From an uncultured Pelagibacteraceae bacterium (GTDB lineage Bacteria; Pseudomonadota; Alphaproteobacteria; Pelagibacterales; Pelagibacteraceae), in assembly GCA_902593905.1 (NCBI GenBank), contig CACJKF010000001.1:248001-312000 (forward strand): DNA of 64,000 nt. The letters run 5' to 3'. The notes below the pieces were generated by a model. That model did no database searches, was not told where the DNA came from, and saw nothing but the letters and a program-made list of their open reading frames with translations. How positions within the stretch are numbered: the first letter of the stretch is position 1; every line of letters begins with the position of its first letter. Position numbers and translations under genes: made by a program. This document shows, in pieces, positions 25,188 through 32,680 of the stretch.

Positions 25188-25883
25188 ATGTCTGGAACAG
25201 GCCATACAGTAAAATCATACGAAGAGGAGATGCAAAGCCTAAATGATAATCTTGTAATGATGGGAAGTCTTACAGAAAATCAGATGGCAGATGCGATGGC
25301 AGCCGTTATTAAAGTTGATAAAGAATCAGTAGACAAGATTGTAAAAAATGACGGAAAAATAAATGAATTAAGATCCACTATTGATAATCAAATCACAACT
25401 GTTTTAGTGAAAAGAGCTCCAATGGCAGTTGATTTAAGAATTACTATTTCAACGATGAAAATTTCACATGATTTAGAAAGAATTGGAGACCTAGCGAAAA
25501 GTGTTGCTAAAAAAGTCAAACCGCTACCAGTAGATTTACCTAATGAACTTATAGGAAGCCTTAGAAGGTTGGGAGATTTAGTACAAAAACAATTAAAAGA
25601 TGCTCTAGACGCTTATCTAAATAGATCAAAAGATAAGGCAATTGAAATTTGGAAAAAAGATGAACAAGTAGATGATTTGACTAATTTAGCTATGAATGAA
25701 GTTGCAACTTATTTACAAAAAGACAAAAAAAATTTAGAAATGGCAACACATTTATTATTTGTAACAAAAAATATAGAAAGAGCTGGAGACCATATAACTA
25801 ATATTGCCGAGTCTCTTTATTATTTAATTGAAGGCGAATATCTTGAGGGAGCAAGACCAAAAGGTAAACCTGTAGAAAGTTAA
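25188..25883 (+). CDS. phoU: Phosphate transport regulator PhoU
   Basis: PhoU links Pst transport activity to PhoR and keeps the regulon off when phosphate is plentiful. The 231-residue all-helical protein has two PhoU repeats, each with the metal-site pattern: KISHDLERIGDLAKSVAKKV at about 90 and VTKNIERAGDHITNIAESLYYLIEG at about 190. It begins immediately after pstB and overlaps the phoB start by one base. Confidence 0.96.
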   Translation: MSGTGHTVKSYEEEMQSLNDNLVMMGSLTENQMADAMAAVIKVDKESVDKIVKNDGKINELRSTIDNQITTVLVKRAPMAVDLRITISTMKISHDLERIGDLAKSVAKKVKPLPVDLPNELIGSLRRLGDLVQKQLKDALDAYLNRSKDKAIEIWKKDEQVDDLTNLAMNEVATYLQKDKKNLEMATHLLFVTKNIERAGDHITNIAESLYYLIEGEYLEGARPKGKPVES

Positions 25884-26566
25884 TGAGCGCCCATATTTTT
25901 GTTGTAGAAGATGAAAAGCCAATTTTAACACTTCTTACTTATAATCTCCAAAAGGAAGGATATAAAGTATCCTCTAGCTCCAATGGAGAAGAAGCTCTCT
26001 CGAGTATAAAAGAAAAAAAACCAGACCTTGTTTTGTTAGATTGGATGTTACCTGATTTATCTGGAATAAAAATTTGTCAATATTTAAAACAAGATGAAAA
26101 AGTAAAAAATATACCTATCATTATGCTTACGGCAAAAGGTGAAGAGGAAGATAAAGTTAAAGGACTTAATACTGGCGCAGAAGATTACATGACAAAGCCC
26201 TTCAGTTTTCCAGAGCTTTTAGCGAGAATAAAATCTTTATTAAAAAGAGTTAAACCTAATATTGTAAGTGAAGAGGCTACTTATTTAGATCTTAAAATAG
26301 ATAGAGAGTCTATGAAAGTATTTAGGAAAGAAAAAGAAATTACTTTAGGTCCTAAAGAATATAAATTACTTGATTTTTTAATTAAGCAACCAAAAAGAGT
26401 GTATTCAAGAGAGCAGTTGCTAGAACATGTTTGGGGAGATGATATTAACGTGGAGTCTAGAACAGTAGATGTTCATATTACCAGATTAAGACAATCAATA
26501 AACATTGAAGGGGCTAAACCTTTAATTAGAACTGTCCGTTCAGCTGGGTATTCTTTAGAAAATTAA
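25883..26566 (+). CDS. phoB: Phosphate-regulon response regulator PhoB
   Basis: This 227-residue OmpR-type regulator is the partner of PhoR. The receiver domain has the acidic pocket VVEDEKP, the phospho-acceptor LLDWMLP near residue 53, the switch threonine LTAKGEE and lysine TKPFS. The winged-helix DNA-binding domain ends with SREQLLEHVWG, RTVDVHITRLRQSI and IRTVRSAGYSLE. It probably activates pstS and ugpB. It closes the operon and its 3' end overlaps a convergent small gene by 12 bases. Confidence 0.95.
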   Translation: MSAHIFVVEDEKPILTLLTYNLQKEGYKVSSSSNGEEALSSIKEKKPDLVLLDWMLPDLSGIKICQYLKQDEKVKNIPIIMLTAKGEEEDKVKGLNTGAEDYMTKPFSFPELLARIKSLLKRVKPNIVSEEATYLDLKIDRESMKVFRKEKEITLGPKEYKLLDFLIKQPKRVYSREQLLEHVWGDDINVESRTVDVHITRLRQSINIEGAKPLIRTVRSAGYSLEN

Positions 26567-26779
26567 TTGATAAAACCCTATTAAAAATAAAGGAATTTGT
26601 AATCCGAAGTTTGTAAGAATAGCTTTATCTTTTGATAAAAAACCAGCTATCGTCCAGCCTACAACTCCAGCACCATGGAACATTATATTTACTGGATAAA
26701 TATTTAAGTTAGTTAATAGTATTCCCGTTAAGACTAAAAAAGTACTTAACCACTTAAGGTATTTTTTAATAAATTCCAT
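26555..26779 (-). CDS. Small membrane protein of unknown function (74 aa)
   Basis: The protein has two to three hydrophobic helices: LKWLSTFLVLTGILLTN, the segment VNIMFHGAGVVGWTIAGFLSKD, and LTNFGLQIPLFLIGFYQLIF. It looks like a real protein, with a proper start, clean helix spacing and charged loops, but I do not recognise a named function. It lies 11 bases after gcrA on the same strand and may be cotranscribed with it. It overlaps the end of phoB tail to tail. Confidence 0.65.
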   Translation of the reverse strand: MEFIKKYLKWLSTFLVLTGILLTNLNIYPVNIMFHGAGVVGWTIAGFLSKDKAILTNFGLQIPLFLIGFYQLIF

Positions 26780-26790
26780 TTGTATTTAAA

Positions 26791-27282
26791 TTACCCTGAG
26801 GCCTTAACTTTTTTCTCGATAAATTCTGGTATCTCATCACCAAGATCATCGTCTTTTTGATTTTTAGGTTGAAAGGCATACAAAACATGAAGTTTGCAAT
26901 AAGGAAAATCTCCTTCAGGCTTTCTACCGCAAAAATAGAATTTTTCCTCATTAGGATGACCTATAGGCCATTTGCAAGTTTCGTCTGTAAGTTCTTCAAG
27001 AGATTTAGGATTTTCTGGCTCGAAGTTTTTATCTAATAATATTGATTGAAATTTAGCTTTTCTTGATGTGGGCGCTGGACCTCTTCTAATCTGCTTATTA
27101 TCATTGGTTCTAGGCGAATTAGATTGCTTTGAAGGGGCTCTGGCTTCTAAATTTAACCTATGAGCTTTTCCAATTACTGCGTTTCTAGTGGTGTCACCTA
27201 ATGCTTCGGCTATCTGACTTGCAGTATGCCCTTTTGACCAGAGTTCTTTTAATTTAGCGACTTTTTCTTCTGTCCAACTCAT
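26791..27282 (-). CDS. gcrA: GcrA cell-cycle regulator
   Basis: GcrA is an alphaproteobacterial transcription factor that works with sigma-70 at CcrM-methylated GANTC promoters to control the cell cycle. The 163-residue protein has the N-terminal helix-turn-helix MSWTEEKVAKLKELWSKGHTASQIAEALGD, then TRNAVIGKAHRLNLEARAPS, a variable linker, and the C-terminal sigma-interacting domain with CKWPIGHP, FCGRKPEGDFPYCKLH. Length and motifs match the family. No Shine-Dalgarno sequence is visible before the ATG. Confidence 0.93.
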   Translation of the reverse strand: MSWTEEKVAKLKELWSKGHTASQIAEALGDTTRNAVIGKAHRLNLEARAPSKQSNSPRTNDNKQIRRGPAPTSRKAKFQSILLDKNFEPENPKSLEELTDETCKWPIGHPNEEKFYFCGRKPEGDFPYCKLHVLYAFQPKNQKDDDLGDEIPEFIEKKVKASG

Positions 27283-27418
27283 AGTATATAATTACAATAT
27301 TTAGTAATTATTAAAAACTTAGGGCATAATATTGGGGTTTAAAACATTAAAACGCATCAAAGCTGTGAGTAGATTTAGTTTTGCACAGTTTTTTTAATAA
27401 CAGGTTATAAGACTATCA

Positions 27419-28231
27419 ATGGTTGAAATTTCGAAAAAATATAAAATTGGAAAAAGAAGATTTGGATTAGTTAATTGGTACGGAACATGGACTTTATATA
27501 AAAAAGAAGTTCTAAGATTCTTAATTGTGTGGATACAAACTATTTTTTCTCCACTAATTTCATCTTTACTCTTTTTACTTGTTTTATCTTTAGCCATTGG
27601 TGCTGATAGAGGAGATGTTCTTGGTGTACCTTTTATTACTTTTTTAGCGCCAGGGTTGATTTCTATGCAGGTAATTCAGCAATCTTTTTCACATTCCTCA
27701 TCATCTTTTATGATTAAGAAAATTGATGGAACTATAGTTGATTTATTATTTGCTCCCCTATCTGCTGGAGAGGTTACGATCTCAGTTTCTCTTGCAGCTG
27801 TAACAAGAAGTGTATTAATTGGAATAGTTTCGATTATTGTATTTAAATTAATTATAGATATTCAAATCAAAAACTATTTAACGCTTATAGCCTTTACTTT
27901 GCTTTCTTCTTTTGTTTTAGGAAACATAGGAATAATCGCTGGATTATGGGCTGAAAAATTTGATCATATGGCAACTGTCACAAATTTTGTAATAGTTCCA
28001 TTATCTTTCTTATCAGGCACTTTTTATTCAATAGAGAGACTTCCTGACTTTTTGCAAGCGGTAAGTAAAGTTAATCCGTTTTTTTATATGATTGATGGTT
28101 TTAGATATAGTTTTATTGGAACTTCAGATGGTTCAATCTCTATTGGTTTGGTATATTTAAGTGTCTTGAGCTTTGTTAGCTGGCTTGTTTGTTATTTATT
28201 GTATAAAAAAGGCTATAAGATAAAATCATGA
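27419..28231 (+). CDS. ABC-2 type transporter permease (no adjacent ATPase)
   Basis: This 270-residue permease has about six helices and an N-terminal amphipathic segment (WYGTWTLYKKEVLRFLIVWIQTIFSPLISSLLFLL), as in the YadH/NodJ group of ABC-2 exporters. The central signature is IDGTIVDLLFAPLSAGEVT, with FLSGTFYSIERLPDFLQAVSKVNPFFYMIDGFRY near the end. The substrate is unknown. The partner ATPase is not next door: the downstream gene is argD, with a 4-base overlap. It is divergent from gcrA across 136 bases. Confidence 0.85.
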   Translation: MVEISKKYKIGKRRFGLVNWYGTWTLYKKEVLRFLIVWIQTIFSPLISSLLFLLVLSLAIGADRGDVLGVPFITFLAPGLISMQVIQQSFSHSSSSFMIKKIDGTIVDLLFAPLSAGEVTISVSLAAVTRSVLIGIVSIIVFKLIIDIQIKNYLTLIAFTLLSSFVLGNIGIIAGLWAEKFDHMATVTNFVIVPLSFLSGTFYSIERLPDFLQAVSKVNPFFYMIDGFRYSFIGTSDGSISIGLVYLSVLSFVSWLVCYLLYKKGYKIKS

Positions 28232-29394
28232 GCAAAATTTTAAATACTTACAACAGAAAGAAAATCTCTTTTTCCAAGGGAAAGGGAAGTTTTTTATATG
28301 CAACGAATGGAAAGAAATATTTAGATTTCGTCCAAGGGATTGCTGTTAACTGCCTTGGTCACGCTAACGACTATTTAATAAGATCTATTAATAAACAATC
28401 GAAAAAATTATGGCATGTTTCAAACGTTTTTACTATCCCTGAGCAAGAGAGATTGGCAAAAAGAATAGCTCAAAAAACTTTTGCAGATTATGTAACCTTT
28501 CAAAATTCTGGTGCTGAAGCAACAGAGGCAGCTATAAAATTCGCTAGAAGATATTTTTATTCAAAAGGTCAACCAAGAAAAAATAGAGTTCTTTGCATCA
28601 ATAACAGTTTTCATGGGAGAACTATCGCAGCTATTTTTGCTAGCAATAGTAAAAAAGCTATTGAAGGTTTTAAACCTAAAGTGGATGGTTTTGATCATTT
28701 TAACTTTGGTGATCACAAAGGTTTAGAGAGAGCGATAACTAGCAGAACAGCTGCTATCATGGTCGAGACAATCATGGGCGAAGGGGGCATTAAAGTTATT
28801 CCAGATTTTTGTCTCAAAGGCTTAAGAAAACTATGTAATAAGAAAAAAATTTTATTAATTCTTGATGAAGTGCAATGCGGAATTGGAAGAAGTGGTAAAT
28901 TTTTTGCTTTTGAATATGCAAAAATCAAACCTGATATCGTTCCAATAGCAAAAGGTATTGGTGGTGGCTTTCCAATAGGTGCAGTTTTAGTAAACAAAAA
29001 AGTGGCTTCAGGTATGAAACCAGGAACTCATGGATCAACATTTGGAGGAAACCCTCTAGCAATGAGTGCTGGAAATGCTGTCATGGATATCATGTTTAAA
29101 AAAGGTTTCTTAAACAATGTAAGCAAAAATGGAAAATATTTTATTAGTCAACTTGATAAAATTAAAAATAAGTATCCTAAGATTATTAAAGAAGTTAGAG
29201 GGAAAGGACTTCTCATTGGACTCTGTCTTCATGTAAATCAGGTAAAATTTATTCAAAAGCTTTTAGATAATAATTTATTGACAGTAAGAGCTGCTGAAAA
29301 TGTTGTCAGACTTTTGCCTCCTTTGAATGTAACAAAGAGCGAGATAAACTTAGGTTTAAAAATAATTGAGAAAGTTTGCAAAAATTTTAAATGA
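28228..29394 (+). CDS. argD: Acetylornithine aminotransferase
   Basis: ArgD makes N-acetylornithine in arginine synthesis and may also serve lysine synthesis. The 388-residue class III aminotransferase shows FQNSGAEATEAAIKFAR, NSFHGRT, LDEVQCGIGRSGKFFAFE with the PLP aspartate, AKGIGGGFPIGA with the PLP lysine, and GSTFGGNPLA. It overlaps the ABC-2 permease and argF by 4 bases, forming an argD-argF pair common in alphaproteobacteria. Confidence 0.93.
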   Translation: MSKILNTYNRKKISFSKGKGSFLYATNGKKYLDFVQGIAVNCLGHANDYLIRSINKQSKKLWHVSNVFTIPEQERLAKRIAQKTFADYVTFQNSGAEATEAAIKFARRYFYSKGQPRKNRVLCINNSFHGRTIAAIFASNSKKAIEGFKPKVDGFDHFNFGDHKGLERAITSRTAAIMVETIMGEGGIKVIPDFCLKGLRKLCNKKKILLILDEVQCGIGRSGKFFAFEYAKIKPDIVPIAKGIGGGFPIGAVLVNKKVASGMKPGTHGSTFGGNPLAMSAGNAVMDIMFKKGFLNNVSKNGKYFISQLDKIKNKYPKIIKEVRGKGLLIGLCLHVNQVKFIQKLLDNNLLTVRAAENVVRLLPPLNVTKSEINLGLKIIEKVCKNFK

Positions 29395-30317
29395 AAAACT
29401 TTATAAATATCTCTGACTGTTCTTCAGTTGAGCTTAGAGCGATTATTGAAGAAGCAAAGAAGAGAAAACAAAATAGATCTGGATTAAATAAATCTGCGCC
29501 TGATGAAGATAAGCCCTTTGAAGGTAAGTCGATGGCTATGATTTTTGAGAAACCCTCAACAAGAACAAGAATGTCATTTGACATCGCAGTTAAACAACTG
29601 GGAGGGTCATCAATTATTTTAAATCCGGATGGAATACACTACGGAAAGGGAGAGGAAACTTTAAAAGATACTGCAAAAGTTTTATCGGAGTATGTCGACA
29701 TCGTTATGTTGAGAACTTCATCTCACAAAAATTTAGAGGAGTTCGGAAAGCATTTAGATATCCCAATTATCAACGGTCTGTCTGATTTAAGTCATCCCTG
29801 TCAAATTATGTCTGATATTCTTACTTACGAAGAAAGCAATGGTTCCATTGAGGGCAAAACTGTTTCTTGGATTGGAGATGGTAATAATAATATGTCAAAT
29901 TCCTTAATAGAAGCCGCAGGTAAATTCAATTTTCAACTAAAAATTGGTTGTCCAAAAAAATATTCTCCAAACAAAAATATATTGAAGCTGGCAAAAAAAG
30001 AGAGAGTAAATTTAACAATTACTACTAAACCTCTAGAAGCGGTTACTGGTGCTGATTGTGTAATGACCGATAAATGGATCTCAATGAATGATAAAGTAAA
30101 TAAAGTTTCTAAAAAGAAAACTTTAAAACCTTACCAGGTTAATAAGAAATTAATGAGCAAGGCAAATTCGGACGCTATATTTATGCATTGTCTTCCAGTC
30201 GGAAGAGGAGAAGAGGTTACAAATGAAGTAATAGATGGAAAGCAATCAGTGGTTTGGAGACAAGCATTAAACAGAGTGCATGCTCAAAAAAGTATTATTA
30301 AATGGTGTATCGATTAG
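29391..30317 (+). CDS. argF: Ornithine carbamoyltransferase
   Basis: ArgF makes citrulline from ornithine and carbamoyl phosphate. The 308-residue enzyme has the carbamoyl-phosphate loop FEKPSTRTRMSF, HPCQIMSD, a second-domain nucleotide-like fold, and the ornithine-site HCLPVGRGEE (consensus HCLP). The C-terminal NRVHAQKSI segment is normal. It ends 4 bases into the convergent cytochrome c gene. The anabolic role follows from coupling to argD. Confidence 0.95.
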   Translation: MKNFINISDCSSVELRAIIEEAKKRKQNRSGLNKSAPDEDKPFEGKSMAMIFEKPSTRTRMSFDIAVKQLGGSSIILNPDGIHYGKGEETLKDTAKVLSEYVDIVMLRTSSHKNLEEFGKHLDIPIINGLSDLSHPCQIMSDILTYEESNGSIEGKTVSWIGDGNNNMSNSLIEAAGKFNFQLKIGCPKKYSPNKNILKLAKKERVNLTITTKPLEAVTGADCVMTDKWISMNDKVNKVSKKKTLKPYQVNKKLMSKANSDAIFMHCLPVGRGEEVTNEVIDGKQSVVWRQALNRVHAQKSIIKWCID

Positions 30318-30859
30318 GGTAAAGGTTTTGGATTATCACCTTTTGAATTCATATATAAAATAACTGACGCTCTGTCTTTTTCTTTTCTAAGTCCAGCAAA
30401 AGCCATTTTAGTTCCTTTAATATATGCTTGCGGTTTAATTAAGTAACTATTCATTTCTTCAAAAGACCATTCTTTACCATAAGCGACCATAGCTTTAGAG
30501 TATTTATAGTCATTTACTGAACCAGCGGTTCTTCCGATCACACTCCACAAATTTGGACCTATCATATTTTTCCCCCCTGCTGCGATCATGTGACAAGCGC
30601 TACATTTTTTGAAAACTTTTTCTCCATGCGCCAAGTCACCCATTGCCAATAAAGCTTTGATATCAACTACCTCAGCAACCTTTTCGGATGTCTCTTTAGT
30701 ATCGGTAGATGAGGCGACTTCTAATCCTTCGACTTTATAAGCTGACTGTTCTGGCTTATCTATGTGAAATAAGATGTCTGTGAATTTTCCTATACCTATT
30801 ACAATAAGAGCTGTAAGAAGCACTGCAGCTATTATTTTATTTATTTCAAAACTGTCCAT
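30314..30859 (-). CDS. cycM: Membrane-anchored cytochrome c (CycM type)
   Basis: This class I c-type cytochrome probably carries electrons from the bc1 complex to cytochrome oxidase on the periplasmic face. An N-terminal uncleaved anchor (IIAAVLLTALIVIGIGKF) is followed by an acidic linker, then the heme domain with CSACH, GPNLWSVIGR, and the axial methionine in GTKMAF. The ATG at 30859 (MDSFEINK) is preferred; the track starts 11 codons earlier at a GTG without support. The length is about 181 residues. Confidence 0.88.
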   Translation of the reverse strand: MDSFEINKIIAAVLLTALIVIGIGKFTDILFHIDKPEQSAYKVEGLEVASSTDTKETSEKVAEVVDIKALLAMGDLAHGEKVFKKCSACHMIAAGGKNMIGPNLWSVIGRTAGSVNDYKYSKAMVAYGKEWSFEEMNSYLIKPQAYIKGTKMAFAGLRKEKDRASVILYMNSKGDNPKPLP

Positions 30860-30930
30860 AATTTTGGTAAATACTAACCAGACATATAACACGAGTTTTG
30901 TAAAAAAAACTTAAAATTACCAAATTTTTT

Positions 30931-30947
30931 TGCGTCTCTAAGACGCA
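30931..30947 (+). other. Hairpin just before kdsB start
   Basis: TGCGTCT-CTA-AGACGCA forms a perfect 7-bp stem ending 6 bases before the kdsB ATG. No Shine-Dalgarno sequence is present in the remaining leader (TAATTT). There is no T-run on the downstream side of either strand, so it is not a terminator. It could be an inverted-repeat operator, a translation-control hairpin, or the -10/-35 spacer of the divergent pair. Confidence 0.5.
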
Positions 30948-30953
30948 TAATTT

Positions 30954-31691
30954 ATGAATAAAACTGTAATAATAATACCATCAAGATTAGACGCTCAAAG
31001 ACTACCCAATAAACCTCTCAAACTTATAAATAATAAAGAGATGATTCTTCATGTTTATGAAGCAGCTAAGAGAGCAAAGTCAGGGGAAGTTTACATCGCT
31101 TCTCCAGATCAAAAAATAGTTGATTTAGTTAAAAAATTTGGAGGAAAAGGTATTTTAACATCGGAAAGTCATCAAACAGGAACAGACAGGGTATTTGAGG
31201 TATTTAAAGAAAATTTAGATACGAGCCCAAAAATTATTGTAAATCTTCAGGGTGATATGCCAAATATTAAACCAGATACTATCAAACATCTCATTGAATA
31301 TATGAAACAAGGTAAATGTGAAATTGGAACTTTGGCAAGTGAATTAAAGTCTAATCATGAATTGGAGGATAAAAACATCGTTAAGGTATTAGTAAAAGAG
31401 AAAATGAAAACAGGGATGTTCATTGGAGCTTCAGATTTTGTGAGAGTTAACCCATCCAATAAACTGAAAGCCTACCATCATATTGGTATTTACGCCTTTA
31501 CTAATGAAGCTTTATTAAGGTATGTAAGTCTAAAAAGATCAAAACTTGAATTAGAAAGAAATCTAGAGCAGCTTAGAGCTATGGAAAATAATATGTCCAT
31601 TCATGTAGGCTATATAGACTCTTCTCCTTTAAGTGTAGACACTGAGGAAGATTTAAATGAAATTAAAAAATTGATGAAAAAACATGAGTAA
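30954..31691 (+). CDS. kdsB: CMP-KDO synthetase (3-deoxy-manno-octulosonate cytidylyltransferase)
   Basis: KdsB activates KDO as CMP-KDO for LPS core assembly by WaaA. The 245-residue enzyme has the nucleotide loop IIPSRLDAQRLPNKPL, FGGKGILTSESHQTGTDRVFEV, VNLQGDMPNI with the metal aspartate, and YAFTNEALLRY. The GTDR motif and order identify KdsB among related transferases. Its 3' end overlaps pheA by 8 bases. Confidence 0.92.
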   Translation: MNKTVIIIPSRLDAQRLPNKPLKLINNKEMILHVYEAAKRAKSGEVYIASPDQKIVDLVKKFGGKGILTSESHQTGTDRVFEVFKENLDTSPKIIVNLQGDMPNIKPDTIKHLIEYMKQGKCEIGTLASELKSNHELEDKNIVKVLVKEKMKTGMFIGASDFVRVNPSNKLKAYHHIGIYAFTNEALLRYVSLKRSKLELERNLEQLRAMENNMSIHVGYIDSSPLSVDTEEDLNEIKKLMKKHE

Positions 31692-32526
31692 AATTAAAAT
31701 TGCTATACAAGGTGAACTTGGAGCTTATTCACACATTGCTGCAGAAACTTTATATAAGGGCGCAGAAATAAAAACATGCGTGACTTTTGAAGAGACTTTT
31801 AAACAAGCTCATAATGATACAAATTATAAAATTGTTATACCAATTGAAAATTCTTTAGCTGGAAGAGTTGCTGATATTCATTATTTACTTCCAAAATATA
31901 AATTACAAATTCACGGAGAACATTTTCAACCAGTAGAGCACAACTTGCTTTGTAAACCTAATGCAACAATAAAAGATATTAAATTTGTTAGAAGCCATGC
32001 ACAAGCTATTGGACAATGTCAAAATCTAATAAATAAAAAAAAGTTAAAATCAATTATATCCGCTGATACGGCAGGATCGGCCAAAGATTTATCTGAAGGA
32101 AATGATAAATCTATTGCAGCTATTGCGTCTGAGCTGTCAGCAAAAATTTATAATTTAAAAATTTTAGAAAGAAATATTGAAGATGAGAAAGGTAACGTGA
32201 CTCGTTTCTTGATTATGGGAAAAAATATTGAACAACCAGAATACACCGATAGAAAAAAGTTTATAACAAGTTGTATATTTAGGGTTAAGAGTGAACCATC
32301 TGCTCTATATAAGTGTTTGGGTGGATTTGCTACTAATCAAGTAAATTTAACAAAATTGGAAAGTTTTTCAGTAAAGAATACTTTTGAACAAGCTAATTTC
32401 TATCTTGATCTTGAGGGTCATTTAGAACAGCCTGGAGTGAAAAAAGCATTAGAGGAGCTTGGCTTTCATACTGAAACTTTAGATATTTTGGGAGTTTACG
32501 AAGCCTCGGCATTTAGGCAAAAATAG
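31684..32526 (+). CDS. pheA: Prephenate dehydratase
   Basis: PheA converts prephenate to phenylpyruvate in phenylalanine synthesis. The 280-residue protein has the catalytic domain (QGELGAYSHIAAE, IPIENSLAGRV, DTAGSAKDLSEG, and the TRF motif in NVTRFLIMG) followed by a C-terminal ACT domain with LTKLESFSV, where phenylalanine normally binds for feedback inhibition (consensus ESRP is altered to ESFS). There is no chorismate mutase domain, as usual in alphaproteobacteria. Confidence 0.94.
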   Translation: MSKIKIAIQGELGAYSHIAAETLYKGAEIKTCVTFEETFKQAHNDTNYKIVIPIENSLAGRVADIHYLLPKYKLQIHGEHFQPVEHNLLCKPNATIKDIKFVRSHAQAIGQCQNLINKKKLKSIISADTAGSAKDLSEGNDKSIAAIASELSAKIYNLKILERNIEDEKGNVTRFLIMGKNIEQPEYTDRKKFITSCIFRVKSEPSALYKCLGGFATNQVNLTKLESFSVKNTFEQANFYLDLEGHLEQPGVKKALEELGFHTETLDILGVYEASAFRQK

Positions 32527-32584
32527 TCCACAAAATACATTTCTACTCTTGTGGTAATTAAATTTATCTTGATATACTCCTATT

Positions 32585-32674
32585 GAGGTTGGCATCAGGT
32601 GGATGTTTCATAAACCCGGTCAGGTCTGAAAAGAAGCAGCCGTAGTGAAAATTATTCAGGTTGTTGCCTGCCTC
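32585..32674 (+). ncRNA. ffs: Bacterial small SRP RNA (4.5S)
   Basis: The conserved SRP domain IV core is visible as GGTCAGGTC-TGAAAA-GAAGCAGCC, with a GAAA tetraloop and the asymmetric loop that binds Ffh. The ends GAGGTTGGCA and TGCCTGCCTC pair to close a rod of about 90 nt. It is the RNA of the signal recognition particle for cotranslational membrane targeting. It ends only 6 bases before the dnaX ATG. Confidence 0.93.
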
Positions 32675-32680
32675 TTATAA

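Noticed and set aside
26766-26951. 61-codon minus ORF overlapping gcrA
   Set aside because: It is an alternative frame of the gcrA 3' region, with no own start signal.
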